A stretch of 64,000 nucleotides of DNA from Dirofilaria immitis (Eukaryota > Nematoda > Chromadorea > Rhabditida > Onchocercidae): NCBI GenBank assembly GCA_024305405.1, contig JAKNDB010000105.1, positions 124,001 through 188,000 on the forward strand, written 5' to 3'. The notes under the pieces were generated by a model. It saw only the letters and a list, made by a program, of their open reading frames with translations, did no database searches and was not told the origin of the DNA. The position numbers and the translations under genes were made by a program. Below are positions 51,801 through 63,849 of this stretch, in pieces (the first letter of the stretch is position 1; the number at the start of each line of letters is the position of its first letter).

Positions 51801-52648
51801 GTGAAACGCTGGAACCTCTGGTGCAAGCATCGCATTTGTTGCAATCCAAAAGGATGAATCCAATTTGGATACCTTATGCGGTGCGATGACTTCAAAATTA
51901 AAGCCAAAACAGGTAAGATTCTTTAACTCTTGAGTTTGATAAAGAGGTTCTGAAGAGTTAAGCTTATGTTTTCAGAGCGGAGTTCTGTCTTAATTTTATT
52001 TTGATTCGACTTTTAATTGCTGAATAAAAAAATAAAGAATATTTGTGTGATGTACAATTACCTAATTATAGCATTTATCAGAACTTTTTTATACGTTACC
52101 TATATTCCTCCAAATATATTCTTCCGAATTCTTAGTCATATATAATTCTTCTGATATATATTTTTAGCATTTCTCTTATTTGTTGCATATAACTTTGACG
52201 TTAAATTTGCAATAGAGTTAAATCCATAAGGAGGAAACGTAGTTCATTTCTCATCCGATGTTATCTGTGATTTTAATTGCAGGTGATAGCTATATTGCAA
52301 CATTATGCTCCAACAGAAAGTTTTGAAGGAAGGCGACTGAGTTCCGATTTCCTAATTAAAGTTTCCGAAAGACTGAATGCTAGGATAAGGGCAAATGGTG
52401 GAACAGGTGCTGATATTGTAAGTTTTTAAAGATTTACATGAATCAGTTAGTAACAATGTAGTTTTAGGTAATCGCAAATTTTATTTTTTAGATGCTTTCG
52501 ATATGTAACATTTCAGAATATACTGATTATGATGGGTACTTATTTGACACCTTTCAATTCCGAACCCTTTGCCTATTCTGATTTTAATTTGGAGGCATTA
52601 TCATTGCCTGCATGTCTGCGTTTGCAGGCGGTTTGTAAGTTGATGTAA
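42900..52648 (+). CDS. hum-2: intact-looking myosin V coiled-coil and DIL (cargo-binding) tail exons
   Basis: These exons of the same locus are free of stop codons: 42900-43017, 43165-43292, 43755-43943 (RREEVVNLRAIL, matching the RKEEVLILR coil of animal myosin V), 44239 to about 44319, 48971-49089, 49393-49453, 49715-49825, 50033-50181 (LTPCFPAYLILATF), 50556-50692 (SLWLVNSWRLLNLLRQYSG), 50909-51062, 51115-51267, 51489-51634 (VFGQMIYWICALALNHL), 51745-51912, 52283-52417 and 52517-52648, ending LPACLRLQ, a few residues and TAA. The last exons form a DIL/globular tail domain that binds cargo adaptors. Exon 51745-51912 needs one more A in 51848-51851 to stay in frame and reach its phase-0 donor. 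The 50692/50909 and 51062/51115 junctions are not in phase as drawn. Whether this tail is still expressed is an inference from its conservation. Confidence 0.6.
44320..48970. other. long myosin intron without recognised exons
   Basis: Between the coil exon ending near 44319 and the one starting near 48971 only short unsupported open stretches occur, for example 48605-48738 (KERLAFFELFDDSVN). No RNA gene, transposon or second gene was recognised. Confidence 0.5.
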
Positions 52649-54917
52649 AACGAAGTTTTTTGATTGCTTTAATTCCGAATTTTAATTGCTTTAATTCTGA
52701 ACCTAGTTTCGAGTTAAAACGAAAAATATCTGAGACACAATTTATAAGGCATATTTTAGGAAACATGCTTCATCAATAAATTTTGAGATTCCGCTGAAAT
52801 TATTATTAGTTTTAGTATATTTTTATGGATATGGATATGTTAATATTGCTTAAAGAAAGAACTCTTCTTGTAATGGATCAATTTTGATGTCTTTCTAGAC
52901 CAGTGCTTAGCGTCCCATCGAATTTTTGCTGCATGTAGTTGGCTGCCGATCAACTGCAATATTTCTTTAATATAATGCTATATTAGTGAGAAATGATCTT
53001 TCACTTTAAAAAATGCTTTAACCTTAAAAAATGAAGCATATAATTTTATTAGCGGATGTTCAAGGTTTTGTAAATAATTCCTGAGAAATATTCAAACAGG
53101 GAGTTTCCGTCTTTTTTGTTTGAAATCGAAATTGATTCCTATAGAAATATTTATTTGAAATGTATAAACGTATGAAGCAAAATCTGAATTATATTGTATA
53201 GTACCTGTTTTCTGTTGGTAAGTAAATGTCAAAGATACATATGACATCAGTGTGATGTCCTCTTTTAATTTTAAAACTGCGTTTCAAATACTATTCTGTT
53301 TTAGCAATTATGATTTTATCGATAAAATTCAAGAAGTCCAAATATAGCATTTCTCCAAAATAGTTGAATTTGTAATCTGTTATTTCTGTTACTTCATCTC
53401 ACTACATCTCATGGATTCATTTCCTTAGAAACATAATCACAGAAAATATATAGTCATAAAGAAAAAGCTGCAATAAAGCTCACAAGTGATTTGATTCTCC
53501 GAGGATTAATTGTGTTTCTTTAAACAAAAAAAAAGTGAAATGAGGAACTTTCCCATGTCCAACGGTGTTCCGCTTGTCTAAAACGATTGTTGTCAAAGAT
53601 TCGCTTAAAAAGCATAAAAATGGAAAAATAGCAAGACACAACACACAAGTTTAACCATCAGTTTTATGGCTAAAAAGCTGGATGCATCTTTCCCATGTCT
53701 TTCCATGTATCCAAGTAAATTCATCCTAAATTAAATCAACGGATTTTAATTGAAAGAAACATTCAGTATATCATTTATTTGCTGAATAGTTCTAAAAAAC
53801 AACAGATATGATATTAGATCGATTATTTAACTATTACGGTGAATAGCAAATTATTATGGTGGCATCAATTGTAATATATGCATGGACAATTATGCCTTCA
53901 ATTAAATGTCGAAATTGCCTCAATGATGGTCATCATTATGCTATAATTAAAATCAACAAGTTCGAGATTTAATTTGCAATATCAGTCACAGTCCTAGCCA
54001 CAGCTTCAGCAATAACTACTCTCTCTTTTATGTAAACATCGATCGATTATTTTTTAAGAATTGAAGTGCACTAAAATCCAGTGGTTTTCTCCACTGGATT
54101 TTGAAATAAAATATTTCTAACTGAACAAGATATACTTATTTTTAGTCAATTTCTTAATCATTTCTTAATCTCGTCCATGTTAAACGGATCAAATTTTATA
54201 CCAAACAGAGTAAAAATATTCATCAAAATATAATTTAACGACAATTTTTGAATGGAACGTTTACAGCTATGTAAGATATAAATTTTATTTTAAGTTTTAT
54301 ATTAATTTTAAGCGTAGTTTTAAATTTAAACTAGGAAATTGTCCTTATTTTATTTAAATTACTATTTAAACTTCTCTTTTTTGCATATTCAATAAGAACT
54401 AGTAAGAATAGCATATTGCCATTGGAAAGCTTCACTACCAATCCCATAAATAACACTCAAATCCAGAGCCCCACTCTAATAATCATGGCCAATGGCAGGC
54501 CTTATTTGTTATTTCGACTTCTTTCGCTACCAACCCACTTCTCGATGCTCTCATCCATTAGCACACTGCTTTGACAGAGAAACCAGTGAAATTTTGTCGA
54601 AGCTACTCGTGACAATGATTGTGATTTACTCTGAGAATTGATATATTAGTATCTTCGACATAGTCTAGGGTCTTTTCGTTGTCTCGATGTATTGTTTCTT
54701 GAGATAGTTCTTTAGATGAAATTAACTGAGAAAATTAGTCAAACTTCATACGAATAATACATAGTTCATGTTGGGTTTTTGTCGTGAAATAAATCAATCA
54801 TTCACATTTTGTTAAATGTCGTTTTATTCACACATAGTCGATCTAACATAAACTATTATTCGTATTGATGTGACTTAGTAATATTTAAATTATTATCAAA
54901 CATGTTTACAAATTCAG
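52649..54917. other. intergenic, myosin 3' flank to phosphatase
   Basis: No gene was recognised. Bases 54073-54084 (aaaatccagtgg) pair perfectly with 54091-54102 around a six-base loop. At 54915-54917 an aattcag acceptor lies 20 bases before the phosphatase start codon, a plausible spliced-leader trans-splice site, because nematode 5' ends are commonly trans-spliced. Confidence 0.6.
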
Positions 54918-54937
54918 GGTAATTTGAGCTTATCAAA

Positions 54938-56867
54938 ATGTCAATATCAGGACGACTTATTATATTAATAGATTTGTCCGGTACACTGCATGTTGAAGAT
55001 ATTTGTATCGCCGGAGCTGCAGCAGCTTTACAACGTCTGAGATGTAATCCTCGTTATGCTATTAAATTTGTTACCAATACAACGAAGGTATTCCATCTTT
55101 TTCAGTAAATACATTTAATAAGATTGTATCTAAAGTTTGTTGTGACTCAAAAATTTTTTCGAGAATTTTTGAATTTCGAAAAAATCTTAAATAATACGAA
55201 TTATTGCCTAATTTTACAACCTGGAACTCCATTATCTTCTCGCGATTCCTTTTGCCTGTTGGCATTAATTTCATCTTTTAATGTACTTATTTATAAGTGG
55301 TAAGTGGTGTAAAAAACTTATGACGATTACGATTCTATCCATTATTTTCGGCATTATCTGGATAAAATCTATAATCTAAGTTATGCATGTCGATATTTGC
55401 TGTTTTAATTTCTTTGACTACAAGTGGATACTAGGTATCAAGTTGCTAAAAATTTGGAAAAACTAATCATATTTAAAATTAAGGAAAGATAAAAAATTCA
55501 TATATTCTTTTGACTTTGGTTTTGCTTTCTTTCAGGAATCAGCGAATCGTCTCTATAAACGTCTTACAAAGCTTGGATTGGAAATCACACCATCAGAAAT
55601 ATTTACTTCACTTACGGCAGCTAAATATCTTATCGAAAGGAACAATCTGCGACCGATGTTATTTCTAGAAAATGCTGCACTTGAAGATTTCATAGGTCAA
55701 TATTAGGCAAACACTTAGAAAGTTACTTAGTTTAGTACGATAAAGAACAAATCTGCTATTTTATTTCGATTTTATTTTTCGCTTAGTGGTGTAACCATTA
55801 AGTTTGCATTCGTTTTGGCTTATTATTAATAATTGATAATTATTATGTATTGTTTGAATGGTATTACCATTATTTATCATAATATAATCATTGATAGCAT
55901 GATATAGATGTGGATATTAAAAAACCGAATGCAGTAGTTGTTGGACTTGCTCCCTCAAAATTCAATTTTACATCTCTGAATGAAGCATTTCGATTATTGC
56001 TAGAAGGTGCGAAATTGATTGCTATTCATAAAGGACGATACTATAAACAAGAAGACGGTTTGTCACTGGGACCAGGTCCTTTCGTAGAAGCGCTCGAATA
56101 TGCCGCTGATATTAAAGTAATTATATTTTTAGTAGCGCTATGTATTGCAGTGTATTTTATTTAAATTCGTACAGTTCTTTTATCATTTCTTAGATTGATT
56201 TGGTATCTTTTTTCTTATAGAATAAAAAAAATAACAAAAGACATAATTTAAAGAAAAGTGCAATTTCTAATATATACAATGTATTAAAAATTTATAGTTT
56301 TTAGTCTCAAGTGGTCGGTAAACCAGAACGTGCATTTTTTTAACGGCTTTGGCTAGTATCGATGATTCTTTGATGCCACAGCAAGCTGTGATGATTGGTG
56401 ATGATGTTCGAGATGACGTTCTTGGAGCTATTAATGCTGGGATGCGTGCGATCCTTGTAAAACTGGCAAATATTATAAAGGTTTTTTTCAGTTTTTTAAA
56501 CCATTTTAATTTTATTTTATGTACTTATCGTTGTATATGAGTAGTTGCAGTTTGAATGTATTTGCATAAATATATCGATATCGTTATAAAAGGAAAAGAT
56601 AAAAGAATTGATTGGCTTCTCTTTCCGGCATGCTTGGTATTAATCGATACCGGGTTTTTTGCTGCAAGCCGTTTAGATAACTATGAATATAAAAATGAGT
56701 TGGATAAAATTTACAGTTGTATACGTCACATTTTATTATATGGTATACAAAATTTTATGGATTTAAAAACTAATTTTATAGGTGATGAGTTGGAAATACC
56801 CGAGGCTTCAAGAAACTGCGTAGAAAATTTTGTGGAAGCAGTTGATTTAATTGAGAAAATCTTGTGA
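54938..56867 (+). CDS. hdhd2: HDHD2-like HAD-family phosphatase
   Basis: This is a haloacid-dehalogenase superfamily hydrolase of the HDHD2/NagD-like group, presumably cytosolic; its physiological substrate is not well established. Five exons are seen: 54938-55087, 55536-55695, 55908-56116, 56305-56480 and 56782-56867. HAD motif I is DLSGT (residues about 12-16; the second Asp is Ser, as in HDHD2). Motif II contributes VTNTTK, the substrate-cap part contains [10 protein letters not shown] and [13 protein letters not shown], the motif III Lys is in VVGKPE, and motif IV is GDDVRDD. The length, about 255 residues, fits the family. Exon 4 breaks frame twice, and both breaks heal with one extra base: the T run 56335-56341 and the A run 56459-56462. 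After both corrections all splice phases match, so these are probably sequence errors. The start at 54938 follows an acceptor-like cag by 20 bases. Confidence 0.93.
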
Positions 56868-58756
56868 AATGATATTTTGTATGTTTGGATCTGTTTATTA
56901 GAATAGAGATGAATATTTTTAGGAAGTACAGGTAATTAAGCTATTGTGATTTTGATGTTGGCAAATTGCAGCATTAGTTCGTTTATCTGTTCCCAGTACG
57001 AAATGTATTAATGTATTTAACGAATGTACTTAACACACTTTTGAACACTAAATTTTATTTTGCATTTCAGCTTGTTACTTCCATATATTTTTAAAAGCTG
57101 TGCATGAGTTTGATAATATCTGACTACTCTATTATTAAATCTTTTACTTTTCTGTTCTTAAATATATATATATTTTTTTCTAATATACCTAAAAAGTAGT
57201 TTGATGTGGAGGTTATTAAGTGCAAATTTCAGGTGATATAAATTTTTTCAGTCTTATATAAATACAGAATTCGTTTTTTCCTGAGATATTTATAATTACC
57301 ACACATTAGGTTTCAGGACGGTCCTTAAACGGTAACAAATTTTTGGGTTCAGGGAAAGAAAAATGAATGCTAAGTTTTTATTTCTCGACAATTCGAACAA
57401 ATGTGTATCTGGATTTCATTCGGGTGAAAAAAATTAAGTGAAATAAGAGATTTTTCTTGAGTGTCAGCAACCTGAATATATTCATCAAATTATCAAATTT
57501 TGATTACATTATGTAAGTTTATGATAGTACATAAGTTTTTCAAGTTTAAAAGTTCTTGTCATACTTTTCAAACTTTTTGAAAAAGCCTTGATGCAATTTA
57601 AATGCCGTTTATGGTATTAAAAAGACAATTCTTCATCTCGTTATCTTTATATGATATATTTATTTTAACAATGTTTAGCTGAGTTCTTCTACGTATAAAT
57701 GCGTGTGCACAAACACAGATGTTTTTGAAAATCTGGAATCTTGATCTACTCGAGCTTTTCTCAAAATGAACTTACTTATAAATGCTTTCATATACACTAA
57801 TCAAAATTCATTTTGGTGCAAAGAAAAGAAAATGAAGAACATGATAAAAGAAGGGTTTGCATTCGTCTCTATAATTTCATAATTATTAAGAGATTAAGTT
57901 TACGATTAATGTAATGATCTATGGAAATGCTGATATATACTTGAAGGGTTTATCAAATGTTTCCAGAAATACTTCTAACAATCAAATTTAACGTTCAAAA
58001 AAATATGCCATCATCGATATCCTTTGAGTCCGTACATTTTTGGCAAAAGCTGTAATATAAAAGCCGTAAATATAGAACCTTAAAGATGGTTATAGGCAAA
58101 CATACTGTGAAACATGAATTTACAGGTTAAATTATCTCAAGCAATAAAGTATTTTGAAAAGAAAATACTAACAGTATGGTTTTCTGTTCATATAAATATT
58201 TGTATTTGTACAGTTCAAATTATCAGGTGAATATATTCCGGTTTTATTATAATATGATATAAGCAAATACAAATAGCTGCATAAGTTTATTAAACATATT
58301 CGAGGAACTTGTTGCAACTTAATAACCTTTGATAAACATGTCCATATTCATTTTTCTGATATTTCCCGAATATTCAGTAATTGTCTAGATGATCAAGTTT
58401 TTTATAATTTCCGGATGAAATTGCATACTGCAGCTATGGGTAGAGCTCTAAGTTTAGTTGAATTATATTTATAGGATACTAATTCGGAATCTTCAAATTC
58501 CAAAAAACAATAAAAATTTTGATTGATTTGAATAGAAACAATATTAATGATCTTCCAAGAAAAGTCTTTGGATTCTTTACTTATGCAATTTTGTTAAAAA
58601 CCACTATAAACATCGAATTTTTATATGCAATTGGAGGTTTTTAGCTTTCAAGTTTGCAATTCAATTGACGAAATGGTTTTGATAAGCTATCGAAAATAAT
58701 TTTGTAACATTACAACGAAAGAAGAGTATATAGCGCGCTATCAAACTGATAACTTA
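56868..58756. other. intergenic between two convergent genes
   Basis: The phosphatase (plus) and kinase (minus) genes end towards each other here. No gene, RNA or clear repeat was recognised in this AT-rich 1.9 kb apart from a short (ta) run near 57164-57172. Confidence 0.6.
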
Positions 58757-60992
58757 TCATTTCGATTTTTGGAAATCACTTTTTCGCATTGATTCCTCCC
58801 AGTCATACGGATCGGTCAATTTGCATTCACAGATTACTGCTGACTAAAAATTTTGTCACAATCACAATTACTTTTCATTACGAGTAATTGATGAGTTAGA
58901 TGACTTCATACTAGGGCAATGGAGATATAGATCACTCCATCACTTTATCAAAATTCTTCAGATTGCTTTTAGTTGACTTTTCAAGTATTATAATAAATCG
59001 GACTATTTCTCGATTCGATAAAAAATAAAAATGTACCGTTTTCATTAATTCATATATGTAAGAATAATCGACACGATCTTCATAATGTAGTGAATCAATG
59101 TACTCTAAAATTTTTCCAAACTCTTCCTTGCATTTGATTCCATAAAATAGTTTATCCCGATTTGTGCGACATTCTTCCTTCACTTTCATCACTTCATTCT
59201 TATCCGATATTTTCCTCCATGGTAAACCTTAAATCATTTAAAAACTTCCAAAATCAAAAGTAACTTATTCAAAAATTTTAAGCAGATAGAAATGGTAGAT
59301 ATTAAGAAAAACTTTACAGGAAAGAGATATTGAAAGATGCTATTACCAGTCACGATAAGAAGATCGAGAAGAAGGTAAAACCATGATTCACAATCATCTT
59401 TTGGGCCTAATTCTTTTCTTTTATGACATGCTATAGGGGCAAATTTCACAGTGCCCTTAAAACCAACTGATACACGAGGTGTTTTAATTTCACCCTTATC
59501 ATTCAGGATTCGTCGCGCTATCCCGAAATCAAGAATATAGATCTGAAACTTAGTGTCAGTCTTTAGTAAATTTTTAAGGATCAAATTAGAAATTCTCACT
59601 CAAGTTAATTACATTTTTCATTACCAGTATTTGATCATAATCTGAAAATTAAAAATTACTAACGCATCGTATTTGAACTCCAAGACCGGTTGCGTAATTC
59701 GCAGGTTTCAGATCTCGATGAATAAAACCGTATTTGTGTAAATCTTCCACTGCCTCCAGACATTGTATAGATGCTCCCAAACCAGTATGCATTGAAAATA
59801 CCTACGAAATGAATTATTTGTTATTCAGATTTCATTTAGATTTCTATTAATCAATCACTTACAAATTACAAATAATTACTTTTTAGTCTTATCATGATTA
59901 CATTCTCTATTATTGTATTACTTGTGTCATTCAAATGTTACGATTTCTGTTTCATATTCTGTAAATCTTTCAAGTAAAGTATTTTTGAAGATTTAATTGA
60001 TTTAAATTAATATATGGAAATTTCTCCTGCCTTTGAATGTTGTTGATGATTATTATTATAAACTTAATTATTGCAGTGTCATAATTATTAAATACTATGA
60101 TTGAGATTATTTCTAATTAGTTATATAATGATAAATAAATGTTTTTGTTGCAATTGAGCTTGCTGACATTGATGATCGGTGGTTGATATTATAATTAGAG
60201 TTTGACCTATTACTCAACACTTAATCATAGAAGATATAATTGTTCTCGTTAACAAAACATTATTACTTTATGAACAAGATTACTGAGTCGAACTTCTACT
60301 GAGAATAGTACCTTATGCGGTCGTAAAGCCTTAAGATCAGCAAGTGACTTCCCAACGAGTTGCATAACAAGAAAAAAAATTTTTCCTTCTTGCCCCGGTC
60401 GATAATTTTTGTAAAATGTGACTTTTCGGCTCGTTCCATTGAGACTAGTTTCAAGATGGCGATCTGCAGGAAAAAGTACATTCCTTTTTAAATTGTTAAA
60501 AGTTATCAGCAATCATAACGATGTGATAAAAATTTAATTATGAATGCACACTCAGAAGCTACGGACTGCGAGTTTATATTTACTCACATGAAATCTTATC
60601 AAAACCGATCACTGCTATCATTGAATCATTTTGAAATTTGAAAATCAGATATCATCAATTTGGCTTATATTAAAATATCAGAGGAATATTGTACTTCCAT
60701 TTTAAGTTTGGAATCTTTACGAGTTTCAAGTTTCCGTTCCACTTTCAAAGCGTACTCCATGCTTGGATTGTTGGTATCATGGACTCGGTAAACGGCTCCG
60801 AAACCACCTTCACCGAGCAATTTATCAATTGTGTACTTTGCATGAGATGATTCGATCACCGAGCCCTTAACGTAGAAATTTGTTTAACGGAGAAAAGTTC
60901 AAGTTTGGCCATTGCAAAGCAAAAAGTAGGAGTCTGAGAAATGGTTTCCTGACTGGTTTAAGGCCGAAATCTTCTTCTTCTTCACTATCCAT
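58757..60992 (-). CDS. tau-tubulin/casein-kinase-1-like Ser/Thr kinase
   Basis: This is a protein kinase of the CK1 group, closest to the TTBK-like family that is greatly expanded in nematodes. Seven exons are seen, 5' to 3': 60992-60954, 60865-60695, 60463-60312, 59801-59664, 59542-59347, 59227-59037 and 58843-58757. They encode MDSEEEEDFGLKP, the glycine loop GEGGFGAV, the ATP-anchoring Lys in YALKVE, VMQLVGKSLADLKALRP, the catalytic loop HRDLKPAN, the metal-binding DFG, GTVKFAPIACHKRKELG (CK1-type activation segment), ESWFYLLLDL, LPWRKISDKNEV, and a C-terminal PYDWE typical of these worm kinases. All key residues are present, so it should be active. The length, about 325 residues, is a kinase domain with little else. 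Exon 60463-60312 needs one more base in the A8/T5 run at 60372-60384, after which every splice phase agrees. It is divergent from the MSP gene 735 bp away. Confidence 0.93.
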
Positions 60993-61727
60993 CTTGAATC
61001 AAGCAACAAGCCAAGAAAACTAAAAAGTGCAATATCTTATTGTTAATATTTCTAACACTTTATAGCCACTAGTAAATTTGCATATTATACAAATAATATG
61101 CAAATTATACAAATTTTTAATAACACTGGGTGAAAATTCAAAAAATGCTGAACTCGAATTATGGATTAAAAAGTTCGTTTTTAATTCAATTGCTGATTTT
61201 TAATACTTTAGAAAATTAAAACTTCGGAATTTTTATTTACGGGAAATTCAATTATGCAAATTTGTCCGTCTAATTTAGAGCTTAGCAAATAATGATTATG
61301 TATATTTTAAGGAAAATATAAAGAGCAGAAATTATAAAAGACAATCACTTCTATTTCTCACACGAACGAAATAGGGATTTCTGCGTTTCTATTTTCTTTT
61401 AAGCAGAATTCAATGAGTATGGCAATGATAACAACTATTTTACATGGATTCATCTGCTTTCTGATTCTTCCATCGCTCCTATTTACTGCTTCACTAATTA
61501 TTTGTGGAGATTCTCGAGCACAACAAAAGATAGTTACTGTTTTAATATTTTAATTTAATCTTTTCATCGTCTCATCATTTGTTTCATTCCAATTAGCCGC
61601 AACAATTATCTCTATTGATATTCTTTCTCAACTGATTTTCATACAAAATATGTATCTATTTCAAAAACTTTAATTTAGATACAAATTTTAGCCTATAAGA
61701 AAGACAGGAAGCAGTAAAGAACGCACT
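60993..61727. promoter_or_regulatory. shared divergent upstream region of kinase and MSP genes
   Basis: These 735 bases separate the start codons of the minus-strand kinase and the plus-strand MSP gene. WGATAR-type sequences occur at 61426-61431 (tGATAa) and 61528-61533 (aGATAg). GATA factors are known to act at C. elegans msp promoters, but such short motifs arise often by chance in AT-rich DNA. An acceptor-like tttag about 40 bases before the MSP start could receive a spliced leader. No coding potential was seen. Confidence 0.4.
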
Positions 61728-63849
61728 ATGAGCGATTCTAGTCAAATCAAAAACATGAAAGTGAAGAGATCATTAACTAGGACAAAATCCGCGGAAAGTA
61801 CAGAGGTGATGCTAATTAATGACTATTAGTCGGTAAGCAAAACTAAGATAATTCAAGGAAAAGAATGCTTCTTTTCTTTTCTCTCAATAATAATTAGGAA
61901 CTTTTATGTAAGATATAGATATATATTAAAATTATTTATAAAACTTCTTTTGTCCCAATAAAGTTTAAAAAAGATTATCACATTAGATTTATAAATTAAA
62001 TTTTCAAGTTTTGGAAGCTTGATAATTTGTTCTTGCATTTTGATGAACTGAAAATCAATTGGAAATTTGTACTTTCCAGAATGATAAATCACATAAATCA
62101 CTGAAATTGTCGCGGTCGAAATCAAAAGCGAAAAGAGCGAAGAAATCATTAAAACGGCATAAATCAGTACCAATAACTAAATCTATGGATAGAATATCAT
62201 CCGAAATGAAACGATCCAGCAGATTCCAAAGATTCCCAAAAGTTTTCATTTTTTTATAATCGATAAGGAATCAGATTCTTAAAAGTTTTGTCTATTGGAA
62301 AAATTAATGTTATAAGTATATTTAAAAGTTGGCCAAATGCAAAGAAAAAAATAAAAATAAGATTAGTACTGATGACACCTGGAAATAAAGAAGCTATACT
62401 ATATATATATTGAATGATAAGCTTTTTGCTCTTTTCTACAATCTAAATCAAATATCGTATAACAAAAGTTTATCATAGTTCCAAATCTGTGAGGTTCGCT
62501 TGACATATTTTATATGCAAATTAATATCGGTTGATCGAGTAATTTTTCCTATCAATTGCATTTGTATTAATTTTTGAAGTTGATAGAGTAATTTCAATGA
62601 CTGAAGATTGTGAGAATTCGATTATAATCATATTAATCTTGTGAGAAATTATTTAAAATCTGAATTACACTGACAATCAGTTTTGGAAATTTAAATTGTC
62701 AATTCATTCAGTTAAAAATAAAGAATGAAAACTAATTTAATTAATCGAAAATAAACAAAGTAATGGTAACAGAATCTGAAAATTAGATAGCAAATATCAT
62801 TTCAAATCGTTTATTGCAATTGAATTTCGATCATAAACCATTATGCTCTGTTATTTAGTCCACAATTAATTTCTAATTAATACATTTCTAGCAATCTGCC
62901 AAGCATGATATTTCTTCATTTCAGCATGTCGATCGCTCGATTCTTCGTGATATAGATGGTACTTAATTATTTTATAAATGATTTTTATTTAAATGAATTT
63001 TGTCATCTGAAACGTTTCAAATAAAAAGTGTGCCAAAATAAAACAATTTTATTTATATCTAAAATATTATTATAGAAAAAATACAAGAAGCAATGAAGAT
63101 GGAACCAAAATCATTAAACTGGAATACTTCTGGTGGTGTGCAACGAGTATACCTGACGAATCCTAGCAATGAACGAAGAGCGATTAAGGTGGAGTGATTT
63201 CAAAGAAAATAAAAGATTGAGCTTATCACTATCACAACTGCTATATTATCGTTCGATTATATTTATTATCATTATCTTTATCCTATTATAATCTATTTTT
63301 AGCTTAGTCCTATCTCAAGACATCTTCAATATGTTCATATATCAAAGGAATTTTTTTATTTAGTGGTTAGAATTCTCAAAATTCTGCTCCCAAATTTCGA
63401 CATGTCAAATAATTCCTCGGTATTTCTCAATTTATTACATAGAAGGTTTTTCAGGTGAAATGCTCTGACAATCACGTATATCGTGTTAGTCATGTCTTTG
63501 GCATTGTTGAACCAGGCCAGATACTCACCATTGATGTTGTTCGTCATAATGGTGGTGCAAAGACTGATAAAATGATCTTCCTCTGGACTAAAGTAAGAAT
63601 TTTTGAAATTGAAATCGAAATTTCGTTTTGTTTTTGGATATTCAGAAGTTCCAGTATTTCTAGCTGCGGTATAATTTCTGCATAAAAATTTCGTAATTTC
63701 CACAATATTAAACTTTTAATTGCATTTTTTTTAGTACAATATTCTTTTAGGCTGAGAGAACAGACAAGAATGCTTCGATGCTATTCAACAAATTATCAGT
63801 TTATCCGGCACTTGTGCTACCTCTTACAGTTAATAATCCCACAGAATGA
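61728..63849 (+). CDS. MSP-domain protein with basic N-terminal extension
   Basis: Six exons in perfect phase are seen: 61728-61805, 62080-62232, 62925-62958, 63076-63188, 63455-63592 and 63751-63849, about 204 residues. Residues 1 to about 77 are very rich in Lys, Arg and Ser (for example LSRSKSKAKRAKKSLKRHKS). Residues from about 98 form one major-sperm-protein beta-sandwich: MEPKSLNWNTSGGVQRVYLT, NPSNERRAIKVKCSDN, YRVSHVFGIVEPGQ, DVVRHNGGAKTDKMIF. The domain resembles the nematode sperm-specific (SSP-type) branch more than the short canonical MSP. MSP proteins assemble the filaments that drive amoeboid sperm and can act as signals; the role of this form is not known. The basic tail could bind nucleic acid, acidic lipid or acidic protein (inference). 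It is the only multi-exon gene here that needs no frame correction. Confidence 0.93.

Larger units (their letters stand above)
32186..52648 (+). pseudogene. hum-2: class V myosin heavy chain, 5'-truncated with disabled motor
   Basis: Class V myosins move vesicles on actin. Head and neck fragments: 32192-32242 (GAEMRTYLLEKSRVVFQ), about 32403-32609, 33023-33160, 33366-33512 (RFIGVLDIYG), 33586-33662 (FCINYANGKLQQ), 34045 to about 34177 ([12 protein letters not shown]), 34469-34561, 34643-34762, 35032 to about 35128, about 35541-35750 ([15 protein letters not shown]), 35985-36095, 36551 to about 36725, about 36900-37055 and 38960-39109 (IQ motifs). Coiled coil and DIL exons follow to 52648. The first third of the motor, including the P-loop and switch I, is absent. 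In-frame stops: TAA 33617 in place of the conserved Gln of FEQFCIN, TGA 34487, TAG 34493 (normally Trp), TAG 34517, TAG 36969, TAA 39026, and possibly TAG 32400. Frameshifts lie in 33366-33512 and 35541-35750, and the donor after the 34045 exon reads AT instead of GT. The tail has no stops (separate entry). Confidence 0.88.

Noticed and set aside
63356..63703. 115-codon minus-strand ORF
   Set aside because: It is antisense to the MSP exon 63455-63592, whose splice sites and homology are clear.
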